Part shown: positions 11,069 to 23,182 of the stretch, in pieces
How positions within the stretch are numbered: position 1 is the stretch's first letter
Layout: the number at the start of each line of letters is the position of its first letter
Source: Pempheris klunzingeri
Taxonomy: Eukaryota > Chordata > Actinopteri > Acropomatiformes > Pempheridae
Assembly (NCBI RefSeq): GCF_042242105.1
Contig: NC_092035.1
Span: 11,178,477-11,242,476 of the forward strand
Direction of reading: 5' to 3'
DNA: 64,000 nt
Position numbers and translations under genes: made by a program
The notes under the pieces: model-generated
Told to the model about the DNA's origin: nothing
Database searches by the model: none
The model's input: only the letters and a program-made list of their open reading frames with translations

Positions 11069-14000
11069 GTAAGAGTCTTTATTCTGCTGGTGTCACACAA
11101 ACAAACACACACACACACACATATAAAAAAAAAAAAAAAGTTTTGCAGCTCCGAGGGGCTCAACTGTGAGTGTGAGCCCGGAGCCTGCAGCCGGAGGACG
11201 CGTTCAGGTTCCACACAGCACGGTGAGGGGGGAAAAGGACTGGAAACAAGTTGGAGCACTAAAACTGTCACTGTTTGTCTGCTCCTGCTTACAGTATGGC
11301 TGCGGCCCTTTGGCCTGTGATGAAAGTGAAGGAAATGACGTACCAATGTTTGATTAAAATAGCTTTAATGTTTTAATAAAAGCGTAGAAATGTCTTCCAG
11401 CCACCACAAGTTCACTTTAAACCCTTTATGAATGTTAAAGTAATCTCATTTTGTCACGTGAATGCATCTCCATATATATATATCTACATTAGTATAATAA
11501 GGAAATATCTGTTGCTATAATTACTTTTAGATACTGAAGAATGAGGAGAATAATGTTTTGTCTTCCCAGGTCTCTATCCAGGTGCCTTGATTCTATTTAT
11601 TTATTTTATTATAACTCTGTTTTCCTCCTCGTTTCTGGTGTGTGCAGTGTAACACTGACTGTCAGTGCTGCGTTCACTAGCATGGATTTCTGGCACCGCC
11701 ACTGTACACAAACCAATGAGATACCACAGAGTGTAAATGCAGGTTACTGAATAATCAGGTGGCCTGACGGTCATCATCCCTGAGAAAAAACACTGCCTGT
11801 CCTCCTCACAAAGGCCTCAGTGGCACGTTTTTTTAACGTCTCCGGTCACTTCCGGGCCCTGCACGCTGTCACACCTGATGCACACAGAGCCAATGTCTGG
11901 TGTGAAAGAGTTGCATAAAGACACCCAAAGCTATTAAAGTGTATGTTTTGGCATTAAAGGATAAGATGAGATGTCAGGCAGCGGCGTGGTTGTAAATGTG
12001 TAGTAGCCTGATCTATTGCATAACCTCGTGCCCACACTTGGTAAACATGTTCACTCACTGTGACACACAGAGGACGTTAGGGACAGTGTGTTTCCTTAAA
12101 TAGTGAAGCATAATGCAAAATCCTAGGCCGTAAAAGCGCTAGATGAAGAATCAAAAGAGCATTTTAGTTTCTGTTTTGCTGTACTTTCACTTTGCCTTTT
12201 GAGGATCTTTACGGTATTTTTTTTTTTTTTTTTTTTTCTAGTTCCCCACTGAGTTCAGACACACTGACTAGATGGCATTAATAGCACCTAAGGAAAGTTT
12301 CTGGTAGATAAAAAGTACCCTTAGTTGGTGTGCGGATACTGTAGCATGTGCACCTCAGGGATGCACAGCAGCTCTGCGGTGTAAAGCTTTTGCAAGTGCT
12401 AGAGATCAGCTCATGAACCAAGCTGGAAATGAAATGTAAGATTTTCAACACCGCCTACAGTTGTAAAACAAACCGCTACAGCTACTAACAAAGAAATGTC
12501 TCGCCATGCAAAGCCGTCTTTCATGTAGTTATTTCTCAACTGAGATCAGAGAGCACCGGTACATGGTTTTCTATGAGACTTTCTTGGCGTGATTGTGTCG
12601 GTGATAAACGAGTGACACACACAATAGCAAAGCAGACCTGAGCAGCCACTAAAATACAAATCCAGGGTTTGGTTTGTTAGTCATTTACCCATTCATCTAT
12701 AAAAAGGCAGCACGTTTTCTATTTGCTGTAAGGTCAATCCATCATTTACCACTAATTATAGCGTTGTAGCTTCTGTAAATTGACCTTGGATCATCCTGGT
12801 GTGTGCTCATACATCAGATTGTCAGTGTCTCCCTCTTATGCCCATTCTTTCTTTAAAGACAGTGCTTCTTTTTAACTTGAAGTCAGGTTGATGGCTCTAA
12901 TTCAGTTAGAGTTTGACTGTCACATGAAAGTCCAACAGCTGTGTCAGAGGCTGTTCAATTCAAAGAATTTTTAGTTCTATAGTAGTTTACTGTAATGATA
13001 GTTGATTCCTTGTTACTGATTAAAAAGGGAACACGTTATATGCAGTGTATATATATATAGCTGTCGAAGAGGCAGAAATGAATGAAAAGAATGGGAGTGA
13101 AAGCGTCTATTACAGGAAACTAGTCACACCATCGGCAGTAAAATGGAACTCAGATAGATAGAAATACTTCATTGATCCCCGGGGGGGGGGGGGGATTCTG
13201 GAAATCCCCCCTGGAGATCCTGAGCTGATAAAACGATCTGATAAGACGAAGCATCTCGATGCATTTGAATAATTCATTTTCTGTAAGTTGTGGGACAGGA
13301 GACGACATGTTGAGGCATTTTTGCCCAGTTTGCAATATTCTACCTCTTAAATAATAGATAACACTTTTAACTGTTGGGCTGGAACAATATAGATACACGA
13401 GTAACTTCTTTGTAGCATTTACTTTTTTATTTTTAAATGGTGAAAAAGAGGTGAGATGACGGTAGATTTGAAATGGATCAGAAAATATTGCCTGCTCCCA
13501 GGTTTGAAAATGTGAGGGTTAGCTGGTTGATGGGTAATAAATAACATAAATATATGATTATTTATAATTTAGCCAAGAAAACAAGGAAAGAAAAGGAATG
13601 AGAAACACACATGTTGTTAGGATGACCAGCGTCGGGGTGGTCCTGTTTGACGGTTTAGGTGTAGTGAGCAGTCAGGTGGTGTCTCTCAGCAGACGGCCTG
13701 CAGTATGTTCGCTCCATAAATTAGCTCCATTCTTGTCTACATAATGTCCCTTTTCACGAATTAATGCACACTCTGTGTTTTGCGGGCAGCACCTAGTTAG
13801 TCATGTTTCACGGTGAAAGGCGTGTGATAGAAGACACGAATGTTGACGCTAACAGAGGCTCGGGGGAGCAAATAAGGACATGGGAGTGAACGCTGGAAAT
13901 AAGGACATGAGGGAGGGAGGGTGGCCACGAGGGAGTGAAAAAGGAAACAAAGGGACTGAAAAAGATTAGAGCTGCAGTGATTAGTCGATTAATCAATTAG

Positions 14001-17000
14001 TTACCAGCTATTCAGTGAATTCCCAACTGTTTTGATAAGTTTGATCATTTGGAGGCAGCTTTTGAGTAAAAGTCCAACTTGTCCTCAAATGTGAATAGTT
14101 TCTGGTTTCTTTAGGAAGTTATCAAGGCCTTTTTCACATTTTCTGATGTTCTATCGACCAAACAACTAATTGATTAATCAAAAATGATTGTCAGACTAAT
14201 GAAAAATACTCAGTAGTTTCTGTCGTAAATTAGATTCCTTAAATTCTGGTTTAATTTGGCAGCTAAAATGTGAATTTTTTTTCCTCCTTTTACTAAAGTG
14301 AATAGGTTGGTTGGCATTCAGAATATGTGCTATATTATCTGGCACACTTTGAGATCAGGTTTTCTTATAACGATGAATGTGTTTGAACAGAACGCACAAA
14401 TAACACTCAAATACGTGAAGAAATTGAAAGCCTCCCTAATAAGAACCCACTCTGACATCAAATCAAAGAACCTGCATGGTATCACAAGCCTTCTCCTGCA
14501 CTAAAACATGATGGCAAGTAGCTTCCTCCACTGATACCCGTCTGTTTCCTCTTCCTGTTTTGGCCTGAGCGCGGCAGAGGCCAGCAGAGGGTCAGACGGG
14601 GTTTGAATCCACAAATGGGGTAGGAGGGAACGGCAGAGAGGGACTGAAAGAGGCGTGAGAGATGCACAACAGAAGCTTGTGTGTTGGTAACTCAGTCACG
14701 TCCGGACAGACAGAGAGAGGGAGTATGGTGCATAAAGACGCAGGAACAAAGTCTAATGTGCGACAGAAAAGTGAGGAGGAGTGTTGATCGGATCATTGAT
14801 GGGACATGAGAATGAGCTGATTGAACTTGTGGCTTGACGGAGAGCAGAAAGAAATCTGTGACTGACCTAAACTTTAGTGGGAATTTGCAAAGAACCATCG
14901 TTTTTCTGGCTAAACCGTTGCCACCTTCAGATTTCATCCTGTTAGAGGTTATCTTGGTGACCTTTGACATCGGTGTCATGAAGACGCATCATTTCAGCAA
15001 ACACCAATTTTGTTTTGTGCATCGCTTTATACAGACTTCTCCCAAACTTAGTCTGGCAAATTTGGTATCTTTGGAAATGTTTGGATCTCTACTTTGATTT
15101 TGATGTAAGGTTCTGTGGGATTGATCAGTGTGTGTGGTTGTACAGCAGGGGGTCGATGAGTTGATTCAGCAGTCGACAGAAAAGTGATCGTCAACTGTTT
15201 TGATGATATGATATCCCATGTCACTGCCCATGAATGAGTCAATGAAACAGTGACCTAGCCTATGGCCCGCTGACGAACTCATTTGATATTATGAGCTGGG
15301 TGTCGAGTCGACATTTACAGGAAAGATCACAACCTTAATCCACAGCTGCACACTTCTCAAATCGACAAGCGCAAAGTGCTTTACAATACATGAACAAATA
15401 AAAAAGCACTGTTACACATTTGAAGATGTAAACCAACCGCTGTGAGGAATGAGCTTTATACCTGTAGAGCTGTGAAGGTGCACCAGCGTGACTGACGGAG
15501 ATACAACAGATGACTCTTTAAATCCACCTCCCATATGTGTACACATCTGGACTGTAGCTGTTGCTTCATTCAGATGCTTTAAAACTACGATTATGGTGTC
15601 AGTGGTTGGCATTTGCAAACTGTGCCATGAAGAAAGGAAATAATAGACCTTTAATTTAACTTCTAACAACACTTTGGGAGCTCTGTTGCTTGATGTACTT
15701 CAAGTGTTGTCAGTGTCACATTTTACTGTTTAAAATAGTTGTTAATGGTTAACTTTTATGCTCTTGTGTGTTGGTATTTAAAATAGGCTTTCATCAGTGT
15801 TGCTGCTGGTCTTTAACGCAAATGTTGGTCATTTAAAACAGATGCCACTTAATTGCAAAAAAGGAATAGAAAACACAAAACTGCTGGAAACATACAAAAA
15901 GTCATGCACTCTAAATTGTGCCATGAGTGTTTCTGTATGGTCACGTGACATTCGCCCTGTTCCGATTGGCTCATTACTTCCCATAACAAACTCATGATGT
16001 GCTTATGATGCCTCTATAATTCCTGCTTGGCAACCCCTCTTCAGTGTCGAATGTTCATTGGTGGCGGTTGAGGCTGTTTGCCGCTGACGTCCGAGAGGCG
16101 ATTACGCAAGAGCTCCTGGCAGGGCCGTGTGTCTCCAGGAGCGTTTGTGCACATGACAAAAGTATGAGGAAAGCCGCTGTACGCGCTTTTTACTGTTTTC
16201 ATACATGCACTGGCTAGATGGAGTCATCAGTTAGGTGGCAGTGTGTAGCAGTAATTATAGCCTGATATTTCCATCTTTCCCTTTTTTTTTGCTTAAAGCT
16301 ACTTTAATTTTGAAGGGTTTTGTGCTGATTGTTTAACTTCGGAGGGTTTAAAGTGCTCTTTGAAAACCAGATCAAACGCAATGCTCTTTTATTGAAATGA
16401 AATGTTGGATGAACTGAGGATTATTTTATTTATCGATTCATCTGTTCTTTATTTTTGAGTAATTGATTCATTGAACAGACTTTAACTACATTTTTGCTTG
16501 ATTTGATAACTTTAGTGATTCATCAGTTAGTAAAACTGTTTCTGATTTGCTGTCAGGCGACTAATGAATAGTTTGAGAAGTAGTATTGCACTAAAGCTTA
16601 AACGGTTGATTAAGTAAATGTAGTGCAGGTCAGTCATAGTTGATGTGAACCAGCCCGGTCAGCTCCTCTTCTTCCTCTGCAGGTTCCTCACCCTCTCTGT
16701 CCTCCAAGAAGCCCAGGAGCAGAGGCCTCTTCTCCAGCCTCTTCTGCTGCCTGTGTCGGGACCAGCCTGAACCCCTGCCGGTCAACAACAACGCCCCTCT
16801 GCTGGTAGAGGAGAACGGAACTGTCTCCAAGGTGTGTTTACCTTTGCCTCGCTGGCTGCACTTTTGCCCTGTTTTGACAGCAACAAAAGGATAAAATCTG
16901 TGCTGGAGAGGTCAAGCAAAGAGACAGACTGAACTACATTTTAGGCCTAATTGCTTGATTGATGATTGATTTTTGCTGCGTCCAGGTTTGGAGAAATCTC

Positions 17001-19504
17001 ATTTTGTGGATTTTTGTCAGATTCAGGTGAAGCCGCTGCTGCCTCCAGTGAAGTCAAAAGACTCCGGAAAGATCTGTGTGGTTATAGATCTGGACGAGAC
17101 ATTAGTTCACAGCTCTTTTAAGGTAAGAACAAGCAGCTGTGTGCAAGTCCAGCACTGTAACCCATTTTTAAGAACATATGGGCCCCAAAGCACATAGTTG
17201 TCCCCTGTGATCACATTGCGTTATGAGATCAGTATGTTTAATAGTGAAATACAATCTCCAAGGACTACATTTATCCCATCTGGTTGTTGTTGGCTTGGAC
17301 AGTGACATTTCTGTCATTGGTGGAAAGTGCCAAACCCAAACTAGCTGGTTCTTAAACCCAAATAAACAGAGCCGCTCCTCCATGTGCACGCACACACTGC
17401 AGACGATTTGTCTCTACCTGCATCTGACCTGCAATAATACTTTATAAGAGATGTTTATGTTATTAAGAACAGGTCTGGAAATATCCGTATCTTTGTTCAA
17501 ATCAACTTTCTTTTTTATCATTCCAACAGCCTGTGAACAACGCAGATTTCATCATTCCTGTGGAAATAGATGGAACAGTCCACCAGGTAACGCTGACGTT
17601 ACACTAACCATTAAAACAAAAAACCCTTCTGTAACCGTAACTTGCTGTCATCTGCCGTCCTCCAACATGACAGTGCCTCGCCGCCTTTGTGGTCGTGCGA
17701 TGGCAGCGCTCTCAAGTTTAAATTGCTGAGTGCAGGAGGTGCTGTTGGCGTTTTAAAGGATTTGAAGACGGTTGCTCGGAGATGGATGACATACCGTGGG
17801 TCTGGGCCTGATTCAAGTAATCCAGGATAGGTTTGTTCAGACAAGCACAGCCTATTCCGGATGACTTGGTTCAGGAACGCTGCCCTCAGCCGCCGACACC
17901 GCAGAGAGAAGAAGAAATGGAGGAGCTTCAAGGAAACAAGTCCTGGATTTTACTTTTGGAGCCAAGTGTTTGTCTGTTTGTGATCCATAGGAGTATCTTT
18001 TCATATGAAATGTCCCATGTAAGTCTGGAATGCCTGAGATTGCAATGTTTTTAATGCGTTGGCCCACATTTTAAACCTGTCTGCTGCATCCATATGGCAC
18101 AGTAAGCCTTTAAAACTGTCCAGTCATCTTTTGTATAGATTATATTTGATACCAAAAGAAGGCATCATAGTTCCTCAGGCAGTTATAGGCTGTAGAAACA
18201 TGTTGTATTTGGAAATGTAACCTGGTTGAAACATTCCTGTGTATTCCAGGTGTATGTCCTGAAGCGGCCCCATGTCGACGAGTTCCTGAAGCGAATGGGT
18301 GAACTTTTCGAGTGCGTCCTCTTCACTGCCAGTTTAGCCAAGGTGAGGAACGACTGCACTGCAGCCATGTATAAAATAATGTGGAATCCCGTTTTTTTTC
18401 TCATCCGTTAAACGCTTCTTGCATCGCCGCAGTACGCAGACCCCGTCTCCGACCTCCTGGACAAGTGGGGTGCTTTCCGCTGCCGCTTGTTCCGGGAGTC
18501 CTGCGTCTTCCACCGAGGTAATTACGTCAAGGACCTGAGTCGCCTGGGTCGCGACCTTAACAAGGTCATCATCGTGGACAACTCCCCTGCCTCCTACGTC
18601 TTCCACCCTGACAACGCAGTGAGTATCGCTGGACAACGCACAGCCCCTGAGTCATGGCGGTGACGTCTTTGGGTGGAATTATTCGAAGAGAGAGTCCCTG
18701 TCAGGAACAATGGTAGCACAGAAAATATGTAGATCATTTTACTGGACTGCTCTGTTCTGTTTTATTAATTACATGCTCAGCTGTTACATTGGGTAATATA
18801 GGGGAGTATACTGAATGTCACCATATCTGTTTAGATATGAGCAAGGCGATTTTATTGATAAAGCATGATTCAGGGTGCTGTACAGAGAAGTTAGAATGTG
18901 TTTTAGCATTATACTATGTTTTTTTTTTTTTTTCCAACTTTATTTATAGAACATTTTGAACATTTTAGACAGACAGTGTGATGCACAGCACAAGAAACAA
19001 AAATACAGAATAAGCGTGGATTGGCACATCTGACTGTCACCCCTCTTCCCCCTACCCCCCACCCACTGCCAGGCCAGACACTTCGAACACAAAGAGAGAA
19101 AAAAAAATAAATAAAAATAAATAAATAAAATAATAATAAAATAAATTACAAAATATTATTAATAATAATTAAATGAATAAATAAAAATTATACTATGTTG
19201 TTTTTAACATCATTCAACAATAAGGCGTTCTGGATTCAAAACTTCAGACAAAAAAGTAGTGCATTAATATCTGTAACAGATTTTCAGAGTGAATGAGCTG
19301 CGTTCTGGTTATTTCAGAAAGTATTCTTGTTGAAGCCGTTCGTGTGGTTTGCTGATGATCTGTGTTTCCGTCCAGGTGCCCGTGGCCTCGTGGTTCGACG
19401 ATATGTCCGACACCGAGCTGCTGGACCTCATCCCCTTCTTCGAGAGGCTGAGCAAAGTGGATAACATCTACACAGTCCTCAAGCACCAAGGGGCCGCAAG
19501 CTAA
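10996..19504 (+). CDS. ctdsp1: CTDSP1, carboxy-terminal domain small phosphatase 1 (complete)
   Basis: Nuclear Mg-dependent Ser phosphatase of the FCP/SCP HAD family. It dephosphorylates RNA polymerase II CTD Ser5 and stabilises REST (family knowledge). Coding exons: 10996-11068, 16683-16831, 17021-17122, 17530-17586, 18250-18342, 18433-18618, 19376-19504. They join in phase to 262 codons plus TAA (human CTDSP1 is 261 aa). Landmarks: N-terminal [16 protein letters not shown], cysteine cluster SLFCCLCRD (likely palmitoylation or membrane-targeting site), APLLVEENG, catalytic [11 protein letters not shown] in exon 3, [62 protein letters not shown] and VPVASWF favour CTDSP1 over CTDSP2 and CTDSPL, and the speg/obsl1 neighbours agree. 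The 5.6-kb first intron is the largest. Confidence 0.95.
13155..13215 (-). mobile_element. 3' tail of a retroposon (SINE/LINE-like)
   Basis: AGATAGATAG then ACTTCATTGATCCCC and a 14-G run (13181-13194). In reverse this is the GGGGATCAAT(A/G)AAGTAT...TATCTATCT tail common at the 3' ends of fish non-LTR elements. The extent beyond the tail (possibly to 13400) is uncertain. The family assignment is from memory of the tail pattern. Confidence 0.5.
13970..14210. mobile_element. Short element with terminal inverted repeats (hAT-like MITE)
   Basis: Starts GAGCTGCAGTGATTAGTCG and ends with CAAACAACTAATTG...TAATGAAAAA. A perfect 16-nt inverted repeat, GATTAATCAATTAGTT at 13987-14002 and its complement at 14164-14179, brackets about 160 bp. 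The layout fits a widespread fish non-autonomous DNA element (family inferred). Confidence 0.6.
16400..16610. repeat. Degenerate relative of the TIR element
   Basis: Repeated GATTCAT/ATTGATTCATT and GATTCATCAGTTAGT words with an overall layout like the 13.97-kb element, but decayed. No clean terminal repeats. Confidence 0.3.
17021..19504 (+). CDS. ctdsp1: ctdsp1 catalytic-domain exons 3-7
   Basis: Exons 17021-17122, 17530-17586, 18250-18342, 18433-18618 and 19376-19504 encode the HAD phosphatase core. The nucleophile and acid/base aspartates are in the D-x-D of DLDETL (exon 3). The conserved lysine/aspartate region is in exon 6 ([14 protein letters not shown]). Exons 3 to 7 join in phase 0. 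The stop TAA is at 19502-19504. The C-terminal residues (LKHQGAAS) vary between paralogues. Confidence 0.93.
17807..17875 (+). ncRNA. mir26b: miR-26 precursor hairpin (miR-26b-like) in ctdsp1 intron 4
   Basis: The 5' arm at 17812-17833 reads TTCAAGTAATCCAGGATAGG plus TT. This is the vertebrate miR-26 sequence with the GGTT end of the b form, and its seed is TCAAGTA. The 3' arm at about 17849-17872 (CCTATTCCGGATGACTTGG) folds back on it almost fully, leaving a loop around GTTCAGACAAGCAC. The hairpin lies in the sense strand of a ctdsp intron. miR-26 genes sit in introns of CTDSP1, CTDSP2 and CTDSPL across vertebrates, so the location is independent support. Probably co-transcribed with the host. 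Confidence 0.95.
18917..19200 (-). repeat. Retroposon-like insertion with AT-rich simple repeat in ctdsp1 intron 6
   Basis: T-run at about 18920-18934, then CCAACTTTATTTATAGAACA, a short unique body, then an (AAAT/AATA)n tract at about 19107-19185. The poly-T plus body layout suggests a reverse-oriented retroposed copy. Family unknown. Confidence 0.4.
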
Positions 19505-19977
19505 CAGTGTTCGACTTCTCATCTCAGCTCTCTGAACAAAAACGGCACACAAGAACGGAAATGCACACACCGGCGAGGCTCCAGCTCCAGCTCCAGCCAT
19601 CACTGCCCACCAGAACACAGACTGCTTCACTGCTGACAGAGCCTTCACCTTCCCAGTGTCAGACCAAGATCATGTTTGGGGGGCTTCAGTGACTTTGACG
19701 GCCTCATCACTGCCACCTCCTGGTCTAACAGAAAACTGCCTGAAATTTGTAGCTCTCTCCCTGTCGGCCTTCCATGAACCAGCTGATGTGAGTGAGTGGA
19801 TGGATGGATGAATGTTTAAGGACATTACTGCGGTGTCTCTGACCTTGCAGCCGTGACTCCTCTGAACCGAGTCTTCTGGGTACTGGACATAGACTTCTCT
19901 CATAGATTCAGCAGTCTGAACCTGCAAGAGATGCAGGAATCGAAGTGGAAAGGAATTTTTAGAAAGGTTTACGTGCA

Positions 19978-19983
19978 AATAAA
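19978..19983 (+). terminator. ctdsp1 proximal poly(A) signal
   Basis: AATAAA within GCAAATAAAC, about 475 bp after the stop. Confidence 0.45.
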
Positions 19984-20984
19984 CTTGACCAGGCTTGTCA
20001 TTGAAAGAGCAGATGGTGTATACGTACTGTAGATGTATTTTTAAACATTTTGGAATAACGTCATCTTTGTCACACACCCTAATTTCGTCAGTTATCACAC
20101 TATATTTGTCTGCAGTCAAAAGCATGTGATCCTCGGGTGTCATTTTAGAGTTTTTAGCCATGCGATCAGGTGTTTATGAATAATAATGACAGTGTTATTG
20201 ATGAATCTGAACAAAAAGTTTCTCCTTGAAAGCCTGTTTTAATGTCGTGTATATAATCAGGAGTTGTTAAATCCACTAATAAGGAAATGATTGGACAGCA
20301 CTTTACAAGTATTGTCTGTAGCACAGTCCTCCTTTTGAGCGCAGTGTAGAAATTGATTTTAGCACTATTTGTAAGCTAAATTTATCTTTAAAAACAGCAA
20401 TGCAGATGGAGCAACACCAGCAATAATGGAGATCATTATCTAGTATTAAAACAGATGTCCCTTTTACAGGAGGAAGCAATATAATGTTTTGATCCATGAG
20501 CATAAATTAGTGGGGAAATCAATGTACACCACTTTAATCTGTTTTAAAAAGAAGTTTTCAGTGAAAACCAATAGCAATGAGCCCTATTAAACAAGTCCTG
20601 TTAGCAAAGTGTCACGACTGCAGTAATTTTCCTGAAAACGTGACACTAAGATTAATATCAAACCATCTGCACACGACGGTGGAAGAGCAGCTGCTATGTG
20701 CCAATAGATGTCACGACTGGTTGATTCCGGAGGCGAGAGGTGCAGGAGCAATTTCTAAAACCCGCTTGGGAATCGGTCATAGTTGATGTTAACAGAAGCC
20801 AGCACACAAAACTTGAATTTCTCACAGCATGTACAGACTGTATTTGAATGGTAAGAGATAGGTGTGTGTGTGATGCAAAAAAAAAAAGTTAGACTTGTCA
20901 GTTTGGTTCACATAAGCTTCACAGTACAGCATTTTTTTTTCCCTAAGCGGTACACATAGGCTGGAAACAATGTCAGGACTTTGT

Positions 20985-20990
20985 AATAAA
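20985..20990 (+). terminator. ctdsp1 distal poly(A) signal
   Basis: AATAAA within TTGTAATAAAATG, followed by a G/T-rich stretch (TGTGTTGAGG...TTGG) that could serve as the downstream element. Confidence 0.5.
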
Positions 20991-21010
20991 ATGTGTGTTG
21001 AGGAGGGTTG

Positions 21011-22670
21011 GGGGGGGCGGGGGACTCAATAATGAATGAGGTGCTGTGCTGCACCTTTTGAGAACAAAAAGTGGTTTAATTCAGTCCAGATTTGACGGAC
21101 AAATCCACCTCGAAAACAACACTGTTGAGAAACCGCTATTGGTGATTCATGAACAGTAAATGTCAGATTCTGTGTTTTCTAAGTGACTTAAATCGCAGAA
21201 GCGTCTGAGATAATTTTAGGGTGGAATTGAACCTAATTGCTTTTTTTTTTTTTAGCTCCGTGATGATGTGAGTTGCTCAGTTTCTTGAGCGAGGCACACC
21301 TCTTTGGTCCGGTCAGTTTTAATGAGCAGGGTGGTCTCTAGCGGGCCTTTCAGACTCTTGTTCTCTCCCTCGTATGCGTTGACAATACCGTGTGTTGACA
21401 CTGATGAATGAAATGTTGGATTTGACTAAGAGCCTCCGTAACAGGCTTGTGATGTGACTTTACCTAGATGGGCCAGGGATGACAAGTAAATCCACCTTAT
21501 TAAGAGCTATTACATTATTTTTCTATGTTAAATTCTTGTCAATCAAATTAGCCTGTTTCTTTTCTAAATAATTACTGATCGTTTTTTCTTTTTGCCCTGG
21601 AGTGGTCCTCTGATACGATTTGTTTGTTTTCCAATCGGGAAACGTCGTTCTTGCTGTTTTCACGCCAGACCTGGTTGGTTACCTCATATATTGATAGGTA
21701 ATATATGGATCAGAAACACCAGCAAATGACTAAAAAGATCTCACTGTTGTAGGCACATAACAGGGTAATTATTTTTGATCTGTGTGTTTCATGTAAGCCA
21801 TCCTGTCTCAATTAGGTTCAGCGCTGATAACTGTTGGTATTTTGGGAATTCATTGGAAAAGAGGAGTATTTATAGGAACGTTCAGTCATTTGATTACATA
21901 TAAAACAAGTGTTGTGTCACTACAGGGCCCATTCACTGATACTGTACTTCTTACACATTCAGTAGATATGTATATTTTGTTTTGCACAGTAATAAAGCAA
22001 ACAAATTTTCATTAATATATGGAATATTCATGTTACTGTACTCATGATCGAATAGATGTAACCTAATTTTTTTGACCCATTGTGTTATCATACCAAATTA
22101 TATATGGACTGTATGTAATTTTTTTTTTTTTTTCCATAAATGCTAAATGAAAGATGGTCCAAGCACTGTGTTGGTGAACATTTCTTCTTTCCAAAACAAA
22201 GTGAGCAAAAAACTATCAATGTGAAGTTGGCAACCTGCGTACTGTTAATCACATAAATACACAGTTCAGTTCAAGGTTTTTAACAGTAAAAGTAGTTTAG
22301 TTTGACTGTGAGATATTTAGAGATGGCGAAAACTATATTAATCAAAAAAACCCAAAAAAACATTGTTACTCTGTGTGTGTGATTTCTGGCCACATTTGTA
22401 GCGTTAATGCTAGCTGCTGGCTAACCTTTACCAACATTGGCATCCCATTTGCAGCCGCGTTTCTCGCCACCTGGTGAGTGTTTCCATTGTAAATATTGGA
22501 AACTTTCCAATATTTACCTGGAGGAAGTATCTGTGTTTTAAAACTACTAAATTATCGTCAACAGTTAGCTCGTAACACGTATTATGGAAATAGAGCAGAC
22601 ACAAACGGAAGCTAGCTAGTGGCTAACTTTAGCCGGTGTTAGCATAGACTGGTGCCGGACAGGTGGAGTA
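21011..22670. other. Spacer between convergent ctdsp1 and obsl1 3' ends
   Basis: No coding region recognised. Contains T-runs (21240, 22120), a further AATAAA near 21991, and from about 22400 to 22640 a repeat-like block with a 29-bp perfect palindrome and GCTAGCT words. Confidence 0.6.
22489..22517. repeat. Perfect 29-bp palindrome
   Basis: GTAAATATTGGAAA, one central C, then the exact reverse complement. Fourteen-base arms without mismatch. Possibly the centre of a fold-back element flanked by GCTAGC-containing arms (22408-22440 and 22609-22650). Confidence 0.85.
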
Positions 22671-23182
22671 TAAACAGTTTATTTTTATTTCATACTGATA
22701 AGTGTGGTTTAAAATGGCGTAACATGGACAAAGTCTTAAGAGTACTGCTGGTAGGACATTTCATTACCAAACACAAACCAGACTACTATTTAATCACAAA
22801 ACTGTGGTCCAGTGCAGCATCATGGACTCAGCCAGAAGTCATTAATGACATTTGACACCACTCAGCTAACCACAGTTACTATGTATTTGATTTTGGGGGG
22901 ATTTTAATCAGAATACAAGAATGTAAAGTCGTTTAGAAATCTTCATCAGTCAAATAAATACCATCTACATTGTAAAAAAAAAAAAGGAATAACTTGACTG
23001 AAATAACATGCCTCAGGCTTGAAATGCTTTGTCTAACTTCACTGAATACCTTCAATTTGAAATAAATTCACAACAGGGAAATCCAGGCCACCGAAACAAG
23101 ATAAATGGATGTTCTTCTATGCCCATTTCGCAGTCAAGTTTCTCTGTTTCTCTCACAGTCACTTGCTTTACTTGCTCTCTCT
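22671..23182 (-). other. obsl1 3' UTR (estimated)
   Basis: Downstream of the obsl1 stop on the minus strand. AATAAA in reverse (TTTATT) occurs at about 22678-22687, with ATTAAA-type candidates nearer the stop (about 22789 and 22904). Which is used is unknown. Confidence 0.35.

Larger units (their letters stand above)
11069..16682 (+). other. ctdsp1 intron 1
   Basis: 5.6-kb intron. It holds a CA microsatellite with a poly-A run (about 11104-11139), a poly-T run near 12219-12238, a retroposon-like tail at 13155-13215, a TIR element at 13970-14210 and a degenerate relative at 16400-16610. No additional coding exon is supported. Confidence 0.7.
19505..21010 (+). other. ctdsp1 3' UTR (estimated)
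   Basis: Follows the TAA stop. Two AATAAA signals are visible, at 19978-19983 and 20985-20990, allowing short and long 3' ends. The long form would include a miR-26 seed match at 20811-20817. Actual ends need transcript data. Confidence 0.45.

Noticed and set aside
10777..11346. 189-codon minus-strand open frame over the ctdsp1 first exon
   Set aside because: Runs antisense to the CpG-rich promoter and exon 1, includes a CA-repeat and poly-A derived segment, and resembles no protein.
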